Shown: positions 30,280 to 39,206, counted from the first letter of the stretch. The stretch is DNA of 41,380 nt from an uncultured Rubrobacteraceae bacterium (GCA_902805975.1 CADCUT010000074.1:1-41380); one strand, 5' to 3'. Notes: generated by a model not told the origin, from the letters alone. Made by a program: numbers and translations.

Positions 30280-31077
30280 TCAGGTGGCCCAATCCAGGGG
30301 GTCAGGTGGCCCTTTTTCGCCGGGGAGGAGGCGCAGGTGGCCCGCGCCCCGGTCGGAGGCGAGGAGGCCGCGTTCGGCGGCCTGGACGGCCGCCTGGGTG
30401 CGGTCGGAGACGCCGAGCTTGGCGATGATGCGCTCTACGTGCCTCTTCACCGTGGAGAGGCTGAGGTGCATCTCCTGGGCGATACGGCGGTTGGTCCTGC
30501 CGGACGCGAGAAGGCGCAGCACCTCCGTCTCCCTCGCGGTGAGGAGGTCGAGGGGGGACGTCCCGTGGCCCGCGGGGGCCACGCTAGGCTCCTCCGGCGT
30601 CGCCTCGCGGGCGAAGCGTTGGATCAGGTGCGCCGTCAGGTGTTGGTCGAGCGGTAACTCGTTGCGGAGCACCCGCCTTATGGCCGCGAAGATCTCGTCC
30701 CTGGCGGCCGTCTTGAGCAGGTAACCGGCCGCGCCCGCCCTGATGGCGTCCAGCATGTAGTCGGGGCTCGGGTTCGCGGTGACCACCAGTACGCTCACCT
30801 CCGGGTGCTCCGCCTTGATCCTGCGCGTCGCCTCGGTGCCGTCCATGACCGGCATCCCGACGTCCATGAGGATGAGGTCGGGCCGCAACTCCCGGCAGAG
30901 GTCCACGGCATCCCGGCCGTCCGCCGCCTCGCCGACGACCTCTATGTCCGGCTCGCCCGCCAGCATGGCGCGCATGCCGGCCCTCAGCAGCGCGTGGTCG
31001 TCGGCGATGAGCACCCGGGCGGGGGGCCTGCGCGTCGTGCCGCCACCCTCGCCGCGGCATCCCAGTTCGATACCCAT
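30280..31077 (-). CDS. LuxR-family response regulator, orphan
   Basis: A response regulator of about 265 residues. Receiver motifs are VLIADDHALLRAGMRAML, the phospho-Asp in LILMDVGMPVMDG and the Lys in YLLKTAARDE. The LuxR domain has LTARETEVLRLLASGRTNRRIAQEMHLSLSTVKRHVERI. ATG 31077 is preceded by AAAGGGGAG; the longer open frame lacks homology. No histidine kinase lies nearby. It sits between two exported-protein genes on the same strand, 56 bp after the PD40-RTX gene, and is a candidate regulator of both through the shared 25-bp element. Confidence 0.9.
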   Translation of the reverse strand: MGIELGCRGEGGGTTRRPPARVLIADDHALLRAGMRAMLAGEPDIEVVGEAADGRDAVDLCRELRPDLILMDVGMPVMDGTEATRRIKAEHPEVSVLVVTANPSPDYMLDAIRAGAAGYLLKTAARDEIFAAIRRVLRNELPLDQHLTAHLIQRFAREATPEEPSVAPAGHGTSPLDLLTARETEVLRLLASGRTNRRIAQEMHLSLSTVKRHVERIIAKLGVSDRTQAAVQAAERGLLASDRGAGHLRLLPGEKGPPDPLDWAT

Positions 31078-31133
31078 CGCTCCCCTTTCCGTGGCGGGTC
31101 CATCCCCCGGGCCGCCACAACCCGCGCGTGGCC

Positions 31134-32666
31134 CTACTCGCAGCTCCTGATCGAAACCTCTCTCGTGTCGGTGGTGCACGCATCCGTCCCCGGGCCGCCG
31201 TTGACCGTGTCGTTCTTCGCCCTGTCGCGGGAGTTGATCTTGTCCTTGCCCCCGACGCCGAGCAGCTCGTCCGCGCCATCCCCGCCCACGAGCGTGTTCG
31301 CAACCGCCGAACCCGTGAGCGTGTCGCCGGCGCCGGAGCCCTTGAGGTTCTCGATTCCGAGCAGGATGTCGGAGCCGACGCCCGTGGCGAACTCGGTGGT
31401 GAGGTTCGCCCTGACCGGCGTCGCGCCGGGGTATGAGACGGTGTCGACGCCTATGCCGCCGTTTACGGTGTCGTTACCGTCACCTCCTACGAGGCTGTCA
31501 TTGCCACCGTTCCCGAGGATAATGTCGTCGCCGTCGGCTCCGTTGATAGTGTCGTTGCTGGCGCCGCCGCAGATGACGTCCTTCGACGGGGTGCCGGATA
31601 TGGCCCCGGAGCCGGTGATGGTGCAGGCCGGAATCGGTTGCCAGTCGGGCTTTTCATCTTTCCTGGTGTCGTCACCGGTGTCAATCGCGGCCTCGTCGGT
31701 TCCGTCGGGGTCCATTACGGCGATGTCCTGGTTGGTGTCCCCCGTGCGTACGAGGACGTAGGCGATCTTGTTACCCTCGGGCGACCACGCAGGTTCGAAC
31801 TCCGAAGTGAAGTTGTCAGTGTCCGAAACGGGGGTGCCGGGGGGCTCGGCGTCGTCTGTGATGTTGCTCTTGCTGGCGCCGTCGGGGTCCATAATCCAGA
31901 TGTCCCTTCCGTCTCCGCCCGTGCCGGTTCGGCCGTGAACGTAGGCGATCTTGTTGCCGTCGGGCGACCATACGGGATCCTCGTCGTAGCCCTGGTAGGG
32001 AGCGGTGGAGTTCGAGACGTTCGAGGTGATGCTCGCCTGGTTCGTCCCACCGGCGTCCATCACGTAGATGTTGCTATCCGTATCGTTGAAGGGCGCGGGC
32101 CTGCGTTCGCTCACGAACGCGATCCTCTCCCCCTTCGGAGACCAGGCGGGGTCCCGCTCCTGGAAGACGTTCTCGGTTAGCGGCTCCTGGTTCGTGCCGT
32201 CGGCGTTCATCACCCAGATCTCTGGGTCCGACTGTCCATCGAGGGCGGCGGTGTTGGAGAGGAAGGCGATCCTGGTCCCGTCGGGCGACCAGGTGGGATC
32301 GCTCTCCGCGCCGCCCATGCTGGTGAGTCGCCTGGACCCTATGCCTTCGGGGCTCAGGCCGCTGGCGTTCATGACGTGGATGTCGCCGCCCCTGTTGAAG
32401 GCGATCCTGGAGCCATCGGGCGAGTAGGCGGGTTCGACGTTGCCTCCCAGGCGGAAGGTGATCCTGGCAGCTTCGCCACCGCTGGCGCCTGTGGTGTATA
32501 TCTCCCCCGATGCATCCCGGATACTCTGGAAGGCGATCTTGCCGTTGGTGCCGGGAAAGGCAGCGCCCGCCGCGGACGATGCCGCCAGAACGCCTGCCGC
32601 CACGACCGCGATGAGTACCGTCAGCGATGCGGTTGAGATCCGCGCCTTCCAGAAACCTGTTTCCAT
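31134..32666 (-). CDS. Exported PD40 (TolB-like) propeller with RTX calcium-binding tail
   Basis: A protein of about 510 residues. The signal peptide (METGFWKARISTASLTVLIA, cleavage near AAGAAFPG) is followed by PD40 beta-propeller blades, seen as repeated W/YSPDG(S/T/N)xIAF motifs such as YSPDGSRIAF, WSPDGTRIAFLS and WSPEGNKIAYV, roughly six in number. The C-terminal third has RTX nonapeptide repeats (GADGDDIILGNGGNDSLVGG, GGDGNDTVNGG), which fold on calcium outside the cell. A propeller plus RTX without an enzyme domain suggests binding or structure. ATG 32666 has GAGGAG upstream; a longer frame exists. The shared 25-bp element lies 50 bp upstream. Confidence 0.85.
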   Translation of the reverse strand: METGFWKARISTASLTVLIAVVAAGVLAASSAAGAAFPGTNGKIAFQSIRDASGEIYTTGASGGEAARITFRLGGNVEPAYSPDGSRIAFNRGGDIHVMNASGLSPEGIGSRRLTSMGGAESDPTWSPDGTRIAFLSNTAALDGQSDPEIWVMNADGTNQEPLTENVFQERDPAWSPKGERIAFVSERRPAPFNDTDSNIYVMDAGGTNQASITSNVSNSTAPYQGYDEDPVWSPDGNKIAYVHGRTGTGGDGRDIWIMDPDGASKSNITDDAEPPGTPVSDTDNFTSEFEPAWSPEGNKIAYVLVRTGDTNQDIAVMDPDGTDEAAIDTGDDTRKDEKPDWQPIPACTITGSGAISGTPSKDVICGGASNDTINGADGDDIILGNGGNDSLVGGDGNDTVNGGIGVDTVSYPGATPVRANLTTEFATGVGSDILLGIENLKGSGAGDTLTGSAVANTLVGGDGADELLGVGGKDKINSRDRAKNDTVNGGPGTDACTTDTREVSIRSCE

Positions 32667-33016
32667 CCTCGTCTCCTCTCTGCCTGCGCCCATCGTACGG
32701 GGCGAACGTCTCCCAACCATTACGGGGAGCGTTACGGGAAAAACCTTGCGCTTTCGCTCTCCGGCCCCCGGTCACGAGGCCGGCCTCTCGGGCTGCTAGA
32801 TCTCCTCAAACCTCTCCACTATTCGTCTGGCGGGCCGCCCATGACCCGGCCGGGTAACGCCGCGCCACCCTGCGCAACCCTCAGATAGCCATGCTAGACA
32901 TCGTCTCTTAGCCGGTCCTTAATAGAAGTCTTCTATGCGTAGTTCTTTATGCGTATATTTCGTGGTTTGGGGGATGTCTCAGGCTCTAATCGGCGTTGCC
33001 GGGGTGGTTTGTCGTG
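32667..33016. other. Regulatory gap upstream of the PD40-RTX gene
   Basis: This 350-bp stretch lies between the giant regulator and the PD40-RTX gene. It holds the shared 25-bp element and a perfect palindrome ATAGAAG-T-CTTCTAT (32922-32936). Two direct TATGCGTA words lie at 32934-32941 and 32948-32955, in the most AT-rich patch of the area. No gene was seen. Confidence 0.55.
32716..32740 (-). promoter_or_regulatory. Shared 25-bp element, copy 2
   Basis: The element lies 50 bp upstream of the PD40-RTX start. Read with the gene it has TTCCC, GTAACG and CGTAATGG, again with GTAA(C/T)G words 12 bp apart. Differences from copy 1 are confined to the three-base spacer (CCC for TTT) and two single positions. 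Confidence 0.6.
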
Positions 33017-36000
33017 CTAGTCCTGATCGGGGATAGTGTGCTGTTCGTGGAGGAGTCGGGCGCCGATCTGGGATCGGGATCTCAGCCCGAGCTTCTTGAG
33101 GATCCGGCCGACGTGGGTCGCTGTGGTGTTCTGGGAGATTGAGAGCTGCTGTGAGATGTGGCGGTTGGAGAGTCCCCCGGCCACCAGGAGCGCGACCTCC
33201 TGCTCTCTGGGGGTAAGGAGACCTGGTACCCGTCTGTCCGCGAGCTCCGGCCGGTCGCCTGCTGGGGAGAGCGCATGCTCCGCCGCCTGCCGGAGGGAGA
33301 GCGCGCGGCCGGACTTCCACGCGGACGTCCAGGCCTCCTTGCCGGTGGTGCGCCGCGAGGCGGCTATGAAGCGCTCGTACCTGTCCCGCTCCACGGGGCG
33401 GAGGGGGGTGCCGAACTCCTCGCGCGCCGCCTCCGCGGCCCCGAAGAGGGTCGCCGCCCGGTGGCCCTCCCCCCGGGCGCCGGCCGCGCCGGCCAGGGAG
33501 TCCAGGCATTCGGCGACGGCGTCCTCGTCCCCGAAGCTCTGCAGGGTGCGCAGGGCCTCGAGCAGCAGCCTCTCCGCCCTGTCGGGCTCGCCCTGTTCGA
33601 CGGCCAGGGTGCCGAGGTTGAGCAGGCTGACCCCCGCGCCCCATTCGTCCGCCAGCCTCCGGTCGCTCTCCAGGTTCTCCCCGAAGAGTGCCTGGGCCCC
33701 CTTCAGGTCGCCCGCGGCCTGGAGCATCTCGCCGAGGTTGTTGCGGGAGGACATCAGGACTCTCTCGTCGCCCAGCTCCCGCTTGAGGACCAGGGACTCC
33801 CGCGTCAGCGCGACCGCCCGGTCGAGGTCGCCGACGGCGAACATCAGCGCCCCGAGGCTGGTGAGAGAGGCGGCCTCGCCCTGCTTCTCCCCGAGCCGCC
33901 GGTAGAGCGCAAGCCCCCGCTCGTGCAGCCCCTGCGCCCTTTCGTAGAGGCCGCTCTCCTCCGCGAGGACGCCAGCGAGCCTGAGCACCCTGGCCCTCAT
34001 GGAGGTCTCGAAGCCTCCCGTGCGGGCGAGCACCGCCTCGAGCCAGCGTTGCCCCTCGGCGATGCGCCCGTAGCGGTACCAGAAGTAGCCCATCATCGCG
34101 GCCAGCCGCAGCGCCGTCTCCGGCTCTGCCTCCAGCGACCAGCCGAGCGCCGCCTGCACGTTGGCGCTCTCGCGCTTGGTCCGCCCTACCCACGACGCCT
34201 GCCCGGAACCCCGCAGCCCCGCCTCCGCGCCCTCGACGAACGAGAGGCACCAGCCGGCGTGTCGGCGTCTGGTGGCCTCGCGTTCGTCATCATCCAGAAG
34301 CCGCTCGCCGGCGTACTGGCGGACGGGCTCTAGCATCCGGTAGCGGATCTCGCCTTCCCCGATGGCCTCCGCCACGATGAGGGACTTGTCCACGAGTTGG
34401 GAGAGAAGGTCCAGGACGTCCCTGGCTCCGATCCCGCCGCCAGGGCCAACGACCTCCGCCGCTTCGAGCGTCCAGCCCCCGGCGAACACCGACAGGCGCC
34501 TGAAGAGCGCCCGCTCGGCCCCAGAGAGCAAATCGTAGCTCCAGTCCAGCATCCCGCGCAGCGTCCGCTGGCGCGGGGCGACGGTCCGGCCACCGGTGGT
34601 CAGCAGGCCCAGGGCATCGTCCAGCCTCCCGGCGACCTGCTCGACGGAGAGCCCAACCCTTGCTGCCGCCAGCTCTATGGCCAGCGGGATGCTCTCTAGC
34701 CTCGCGCAGATCTCCGCCACGGCCCCCGCGTTTTGGGGGGTGAGGACGAAGGCCGGGTTGCGGTACCGCGCCCGTTGCACGAACAGCCTCACGGACTCGT
34801 ACCCTTCGAGGTCCTCGACCGAGGGCCGCTGGCCCGGACCGGGCCCGGAGAGGGGTGGCACCTGTAGGATCTGCTCGCCCGCCACCCCGAGGGCCTCCCT
34901 GCTGGTGGCCAGTACCCGCAGGCCAAGGCAGCCCAGGAGGAGCGTCTCGGCGAGCCGGGCCGCGGCCCCCACCAGGTGCTCGCAGTTGTCCAGGACGAGC
35001 AGCAGGCTTTTCCCGCTCAGGGCCTGTGTGATCTCCTCGACGGGCGAGGCGCCGGGCCGCTCGCGCACCGAGAGCGCATCTGCCACCGCCTGCGGCACCG
35101 ACTCCGGGTCGGTCAGGGGCGCGAGTTCCGCCAACCTCACGCCGTCCGGGTGGGCGTCTGCGAGGTCGCCCGCCACCTCCAGGGCGAGCCTAGTCTTGCC
35201 GCACCCGCCGGAGCCCGTCAAGGTGAGCAGACGGGCGCGGCCGAGCAACCGACCCACCTCGACCCTCTCGCGCTCCCGCCCGACGAAGCTGGTCAGCGAG
35301 CCTGGGAGGTTGTGCCGGCCGGCCCCCCGTGGCTCATGGCCCGTGGCCGCCCGGCCCGTCTCGGGGACGCGGCCTGCCAGGATGTCCTCGTAGGCCCGCC
35401 GGCTGGCCGAGTGGGGCTCCGCGCCGAGCTCCTGTCGCAGCGCCTGCTCCAGCCGTCCGTACTGCCTGAGCGCCTGGTGGCGCTGGCCGGACCCGGCGTA
35501 GGCCCGCATCAGGGCCACGTGCGCCTCCTCGTGGGCGGGGTCCCCGGAGACCACCCTCTGCAGGACCTCGATGGTCCGGTCATAGTGGCTGGCATCCTCG
35601 TAGAGCGCGGCCAACTCCGAGAGCAGGGCCAGAAACGTCTGGCGCAAACCCGCCCGCCGCTCCTCCGCCCACTCCTCGTAGCGGTCCCGGGGGAGGAGGT
35701 CCCCGGTATACAGCTCCAGGGCCCTCCGGTACGAGGACGGTTCTCCGGAGCGGCGGGCCTCCGCCGCGGCGCGCTCGAAGGCGTCCACGTCAACCCGCAG
35801 CGCGTTTTCAGGGCACAACCGCAGCAGCTCGTCGCGGAGGATCAGGTACCGGAACTCCGCGGCGTCGGGTTCGAGGGTGCGACGGGCGGCGTGGAGGGTC
35901 TGGTACAGGTTGTTGGCTGCGGATCTCGGGGCGAGATCTGGCCAGAGCAACTCCATGACCTGCTCCCGGTGGAGGCTGTGGTAGGAGGCGAGCGCCAGAA

Positions 36001-36190
36001 GCTTGACGAGGCTCGCGGCCTTGCGCAGCCGCCACGCTTCCTCCCCGATGATCCGGGATCCCACCGAAACCTCGAAACGCCCCAGCAACGAGACGCGCAA
36101 GACCCCCTCGTCCGTCTTTTGGACGGGTGTATGTCTATGCTCCATCGAGGTCGTCCGCGCCGAAGGCTCTATGATCGCGCCCCTTTCCAC
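33017..36190 (-). CDS. Giant SARP-BTAD / NB-ARC (STAND) / TPR / LuxR regulator
   Basis: A 1057-residue transcription regulator. Residues 30-110 are a winged-helix SARP-like domain (LRVSLLGRFEVSVG) and 110-265 a BTAD helical domain (LLRLCPENALRVDVDAFERA). Next is a STAND ATPase with P-loop GSGGCGKT (326-333) and Walker B LLLVLDNCEH (396-405). TPR repeats follow from about 690 to 930. A C-terminal LuxR helix-turn-helix begins near 991 (LLTPREQEVALLVAGGLSNRHI). Two DNA-binding ends in one STAND protein is unusual but known in actinobacteria. Starts at 36190 (GTG) and 36145 (ATG, MEHRHTPVQ) are both possible. It is likely the switch for the exported-protein genes downstream. Confidence 0.88.
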   Translation of the reverse strand: MERGAIIEPSARTTSMEHRHTPVQKTDEGVLRVSLLGRFEVSVGSRIIGEEAWRLRKAASLVKLLALASYHSLHREQVMELLWPDLAPRSAANNLYQTLHAARRTLEPDAAEFRYLILRDELLRLCPENALRVDVDAFERAAAEARRSGEPSSYRRALELYTGDLLPRDRYEEWAEERRAGLRQTFLALLSELAALYEDASHYDRTIEVLQRVVSGDPAHEEAHVALMRAYAGSGQRHQALRQYGRLEQALRQELGAEPHSASRRAYEDILAGRVPETGRAATGHEPRGAGRHNLPGSLTSFVGRERERVEVGRLLGRARLLTLTGSGGCGKTRLALEVAGDLADAHPDGVRLAELAPLTDPESVPQAVADALSVRERPGASPVEEITQALSGKSLLLVLDNCEHLVGAAARLAETLLLGCLGLRVLATSREALGVAGEQILQVPPLSGPGPGQRPSVEDLEGYESVRLFVQRARYRNPAFVLTPQNAGAVAEICARLESIPLAIELAAARVGLSVEQVAGRLDDALGLLTTGGRTVAPRQRTLRGMLDWSYDLLSGAERALFRRLSVFAGGWTLEAAEVVGPGGGIGARDVLDLLSQLVDKSLIVAEAIGEGEIRYRMLEPVRQYAGERLLDDDEREATRRRHAGWCLSFVEGAEAGLRGSGQASWVGRTKRESANVQAALGWSLEAEPETALRLAAMMGYFWYRYGRIAEGQRWLEAVLARTGGFETSMRARVLRLAGVLAEESGLYERAQGLHERGLALYRRLGEKQGEAASLTSLGALMFAVGDLDRAVALTRESLVLKRELGDERVLMSSRNNLGEMLQAAGDLKGAQALFGENLESDRRLADEWGAGVSLLNLGTLAVEQGEPDRAERLLLEALRTLQSFGDEDAVAECLDSLAGAAGARGEGHRAATLFGAAEAAREEFGTPLRPVERDRYERFIAASRRTTGKEAWTSAWKSGRALSLRQAAEHALSPAGDRPELADRRVPGLLTPREQEVALLVAGGLSNRHISQQLSISQNTTATHVGRILKKLGLRSRSQIGARLLHEQHTIPDQD

Positions 36191-36259
36191 GCCGTTGCAT
36201 CATAGAAGATTCCGTCGTTGTCGTCACGAACATCACGAGGAGCCGGGTGTGCCGGCGCG

Positions 36260-37465
36260 CTACAGGAGCAGCGCGGTAAGGAGGCCCAGGTAGAGCAGGG
36301 CGCCGGTACCAACGGAGAGGCCGAAGCGCCAGTTGCGTTTCGGGCCGACCTCGAGCGGGTGGAGGCCCGTCAGCCGGGAGAGCATGGTTACGGCGCTTGA
36401 GAAGGGGGTGAGAAGGAGGGTTGACTGGGCGCCGAGGAGGAGTGCTACGGCCCACAGGACGGGGGAGGGGCCGGCGTCTAGGGGGAAGGCGGCGTCGAGG
36501 AGCAGGATCATCGGTATGACGTGGATGCCGGCGACGAAGCCGGCCGCCATGAGGAGCAGGAGAGCGGGCGCCACGAGCGCGGCCGGCAGGCCCGAGAGGA
36601 GCACCCCGAGCGGCGCGAGCACGCCCAGGGACTGCAAGGAGATCACGAGCACCCCCGCCGAGCCGAAGAGGGCGAACTCGGAGTGGGAGGAGGAGAGCGA
36701 GCCGCGGCTCTCGTCGGCGAGGCGGCGCAGGGGGGAGGTCCGGCGGGTCAGAACGGTTGCGAGCGCCGCGATCAGGATCACGATGACGGCGACCGTGACG
36801 GCGATGGCCGCCGTGAGCGTCAGGCTGGGGAAGAGCACGTTCACGAGGGCGACCGCGGCCACGAGCAGGACGGGGTAGAGGAGGATCGCCGCCGCCCCGC
36901 GGTCGAGCGGAACGCCCGGGAACTCCGCGGTCGCGCCCTCTTCCCTGCGCGCGCCAAGGACCGTACCGGCCAGCCCTAGGAGGATGAAGGGGACCGTGGC
37001 GGCCAGCAGGCCCGGGTAGGAGACGCCCGTGAGCACTATCGTGGTCGCGGTAAAGACGTTCAGGTTCGTCCAGAGGGGGGCGAAGGAGAAGGCGCGGCCG
37101 GCCCACTTCAGGGCGTCAAGACGCATCTTCGGGGCCGCCCTGTCCATGATCACGTCTATAAGCACGAACGCCCCGACGTCGAGCACCGCGCCGAGGACGT
37201 GCCCGAGCACCCCGCTGGTCGCCTTGACCCCCACGCCGCGGCGGGTGAGCGCGGCCACCAGCGCCCGGATCTGGGCCTCGTAGCGCGCCGCCCGGATCGG
37301 GTACCCCGCGATGCTGAGCACGAGCAACACCGCCACGATCCCGAAGTAAGTCGGCATCCCTTCGAGAAAGGCCCTGACGTTGAACCGGCCCGTGAGCACG
37401 GTCGCCCCGAGCGCCGCGAAGGCGACCAGCGCGAAGACCCGGTGAAACGAGCTCGACCACGGCAC
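36260..37465 (-). CDS. Multi-pass membrane protein, unknown function, start uncertain
   Basis: At least 401 residues with about ten hydrophobic segments and a central basic/Ser-rich loop (TRRTSPLRRLADESRGSLSSS). The layout, with paired halves such as FAPLWTNLNVFTATTIVLTG and LLLTPFSSAVTMLSRLTGL, resembles ion-transporter or permease families with inverted repeats, but no family is certain. GTG 37465 cuts through a probable helix: in-frame coding-like sequence (LLGAAFLGGYAWSTF, then ALFLGVGAVLFAISV) continues upstream to a TAG near 37680 with no ATG, GTG or TTG. The real start may be a rare codon or hidden by a sequence error. It is divergent from an aldo/keto reductase. Confidence 0.7.
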   Translation of the reverse strand: MPWSSSFHRVFALVAFAALGATVLTGRFNVRAFLEGMPTYFGIVAVLLVLSIAGYPIRAARYEAQIRALVAALTRRGVGVKATSGVLGHVLGAVLDVGAFVLIDVIMDRAAPKMRLDALKWAGRAFSFAPLWTNLNVFTATTIVLTGVSYPGLLAATVPFILLGLAGTVLGARREEGATAEFPGVPLDRGAAAILLYPVLLVAAVALVNVLFPSLTLTAAIAVTVAVIVILIAALATVLTRRTSPLRRLADESRGSLSSSHSEFALFGSAGVLVISLQSLGVLAPLGVLLSGLPAALVAPALLLLMAAGFVAGIHVIPMILLLDAAFPLDAGPSPVLWAVALLLGAQSTLLLTPFSSAVTMLSRLTGLHPLEVGPKRNWRFGLSVGTGALLYLGLLTALLL

Positions 37466-37745
37466 GGAGATCGCGAACAGGACCGCCCCAACACCCAGAA
37501 AGAGCGCCGTCCCGAACGAGCCGGGCGCGAAGGTGGACCACGCGTACCCGCCGAGAAAGGCCGCGCCGAGCAGCGGTCGCCTGCCGTCGAGGAGCGCCCG
37601 CAGGCCGCCGGGGGCCGAAGATCTCTCCGCGTCGTCGCTTACGGGTGCCGCCTCTCCGCTCGCCTTCAGCCCGTGATTCTAGAGCATAGGCGCCACGGCA
37701 CCCGGGCCCGTCGCGGTATGCTGGCCGCAGAAGACTAGAGAGTGT

Positions 37746-38618
37746 GTGGAGTCCATGCCCAAAGACGAAACCCGAACCGCCGGCACGCTCGACCTCGGCG
37801 GCGACCTCGCCGTCGGGCGGCTCGGCTTCGGGGCTATGCGGCTCTGCGGGCCTGGCGTGTGGGGCGAGCCCGAAGACCCGGAAGGGGCGGAGCGCGTCCT
37901 GCGCCGGGCGGTGGACCTCGGCGTGAACTTTATAGACACCGCCGACGCTTACGGGCCCGGCGTGGGCGAGCGCGGGATCTCCTCGGCCCTTCACCCGTAC
38001 CCCGCGAGCCTCGTTATCGCCACGAAGGGCGGCTACACCCGCCAGGGTCCCGGCCGGTGGAGGACGAACGGCCGCCCTAAACACCTGCGCGAAGCCTGCG
38101 AGGGCAGCCTCCGGCGCCTCCAACTGGACCGCATAGACCTCTACCAGCTCCACCGGCCGGACAGCCGCGTCCCCTTCGAGAGGTCGATCGAGGCCCTGGC
38201 GCAACTGCGGGAAGAAGGGAGGATCCGGCACGTCGGGCTCTCGAACGTATCGGCTGCGCAACTGGAGACCGCCAGGGGCATCGTGCCCATCGTCTCCGTC
38301 CAGAACCGCTACAACCTGAACGACCGCCGCTCCGAGGCCGTCCTGCGGGCCTGCGAATGCGCGGGCATCGCCTTTATCCCCTGGCTGCCGCTGGCGACCG
38401 GCAGGCTCGCGCGCCCCGGCGGGACGTTGCGCGAGACGGCCACCCGCCACGGGGCGACCGTCCCGCAGGTCGTCCTCGCCTGGCTGCTGGCGAAGTCCCC
38501 GGCGATGCTCCCGATCCCCGGCACCTCCTCGGTCACACACCTCGAAGAGAACGTCGCCGCCGCCAGACTACGCCTCACCGACGGGGAGGTGGAAGCCCTC
38601 ACCTCTCTGAAGTCCTGA
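37746..38618 (+). CDS. Aldo/keto reductase
   Basis: An NADPH-dependent TIM-barrel oxidoreductase of about 290 residues. The family pattern is clear: RLGFGAMRLCG, FIDTADAYGPG with the catalytic Asp and Tyr, VIATKGGY with the catalytic Lys, LYQLHRPD with the His, IRHVGLSNVSAAQLE and the cofactor-binding IPGTSSVTHLEENVAA. The substrate is unknown; the short form fits the general aldehyde-reductase group. ATG 37755 (MPKDETRTAG) or GTG 37746 could start it; GGAG lies too close to the ATG. It converges on the DDN-like gene downstream. Confidence 0.9.
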   Translation: MESMPKDETRTAGTLDLGGDLAVGRLGFGAMRLCGPGVWGEPEDPEGAERVLRRAVDLGVNFIDTADAYGPGVGERGISSALHPYPASLVIATKGGYTRQGPGRWRTNGRPKHLREACEGSLRRLQLDRIDLYQLHRPDSRVPFERSIEALAQLREEGRIRHVGLSNVSAAQLETARGIVPIVSVQNRYNLNDRRSEAVLRACECAGIAFIPWLPLATGRLARPGGTLRETATRHGATVPQVVLAWLLAKSPAMLPIPGTSSVTHLEENVAAARLRLTDGEVEALTSLKS

Positions 38619-38738
38619 CCGGATGACATTCAAGCGCTCAGATCGAAGCCGACGCTGGATGGAGTGGGGGTTGGCCCACGTTGGCGAGACCGGAAACTCT
38701 TCAGGACGCGGTCTCTGACCGGATGTAGGGAGGCGGCG

Positions 38739-39206
38739 CTACGACGTCTCGCTTCTTGGCACGACCCGGAACACGGGGAACCGGTACGCCACCCGCTCGA
38801 ACTCGGCCAGCGGCGCGTCCTTGTCGACGGGCACGTGCGCCCTGGCGCCCGGCGCCCGCTTCAGGTAGGCCTTCAGCACCCCGGCGCGGCGATGGGCCAC
38901 AACCTCTTCCAGCCGCACCTCCTCGCGGCGACCGTGGCGCAAGGCGGCGTTGCCCCCCGCCGCCTCCACGTTGCGCACCCAGTTCGCGTCCTGCCCGAGC
39001 ATGGACACGAGGTAACGCTCGTCTCCGGCGACGACCATGACGAGCGGCAGAGCGATCGTCCGGCCCGAGCGCCGGCCTCGCACTTCGAGCACGACCAGAT
39101 AGTTCGGGGCAACCCCGAGCGCGTAGAGCGAAGCCGTGCACCGGTCGAGCGCGCGGGCCACCCGGTTGGGGCGCCCGCCACGGTAATACCACCCCTTCAA
39201 ACCCAC
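38739..39206 (-). CDS. DDN-like nitroreductase-family deazaflavin-dependent protein
   Basis: About 155 residues, a second member of the F420-linked split-barrel family in the window. The signature is YLVVLEVRGRRSGRTIALPLVMVVAGDERYLVSMLGQDANWVRNVEAAGG, with the usual C-terminal AEFERVAYRFPVFRV. GTG 39206 follows GAGGAG at ideal spacing, although the open frame is longer. It diverges from a TetR gene 87 bp away. The two palindromic operators between them suggest that the TetR protein represses it, as in a detoxification pair responding to a small hydrophobic inducer. Confidence 0.82.
   Translation of the reverse strand: MGLKGWYYRGGRPNRVARALDRCTASLYALGVAPNYLVVLEVRGRRSGRTIALPLVMVVAGDERYLVSMLGQDANWVRNVEAAGGNAALRHGRREEVRLEEVVAHRRAGVLKAYLKRAPGARAHVPVDKDAPLAEFERVAYRFPVFRVVPRSETS

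Noticed and set aside
34976-36205. 409-residue plus-strand frame opposite the giant regulator
   Set aside because: The minus-strand protein shows P-loop, Walker B, BTAD and SARP motifs. The plus frame is low-complexity antisense sequence.
38615-38725. 11-bp direct repeat CTGACCGGATG, copies 100 bp apart, between convergent genes
   Set aside because: The repeat is short, one copy ends in a coding region, and the intervening bases show no inverted ends. It was not strong enough to call an insertion.
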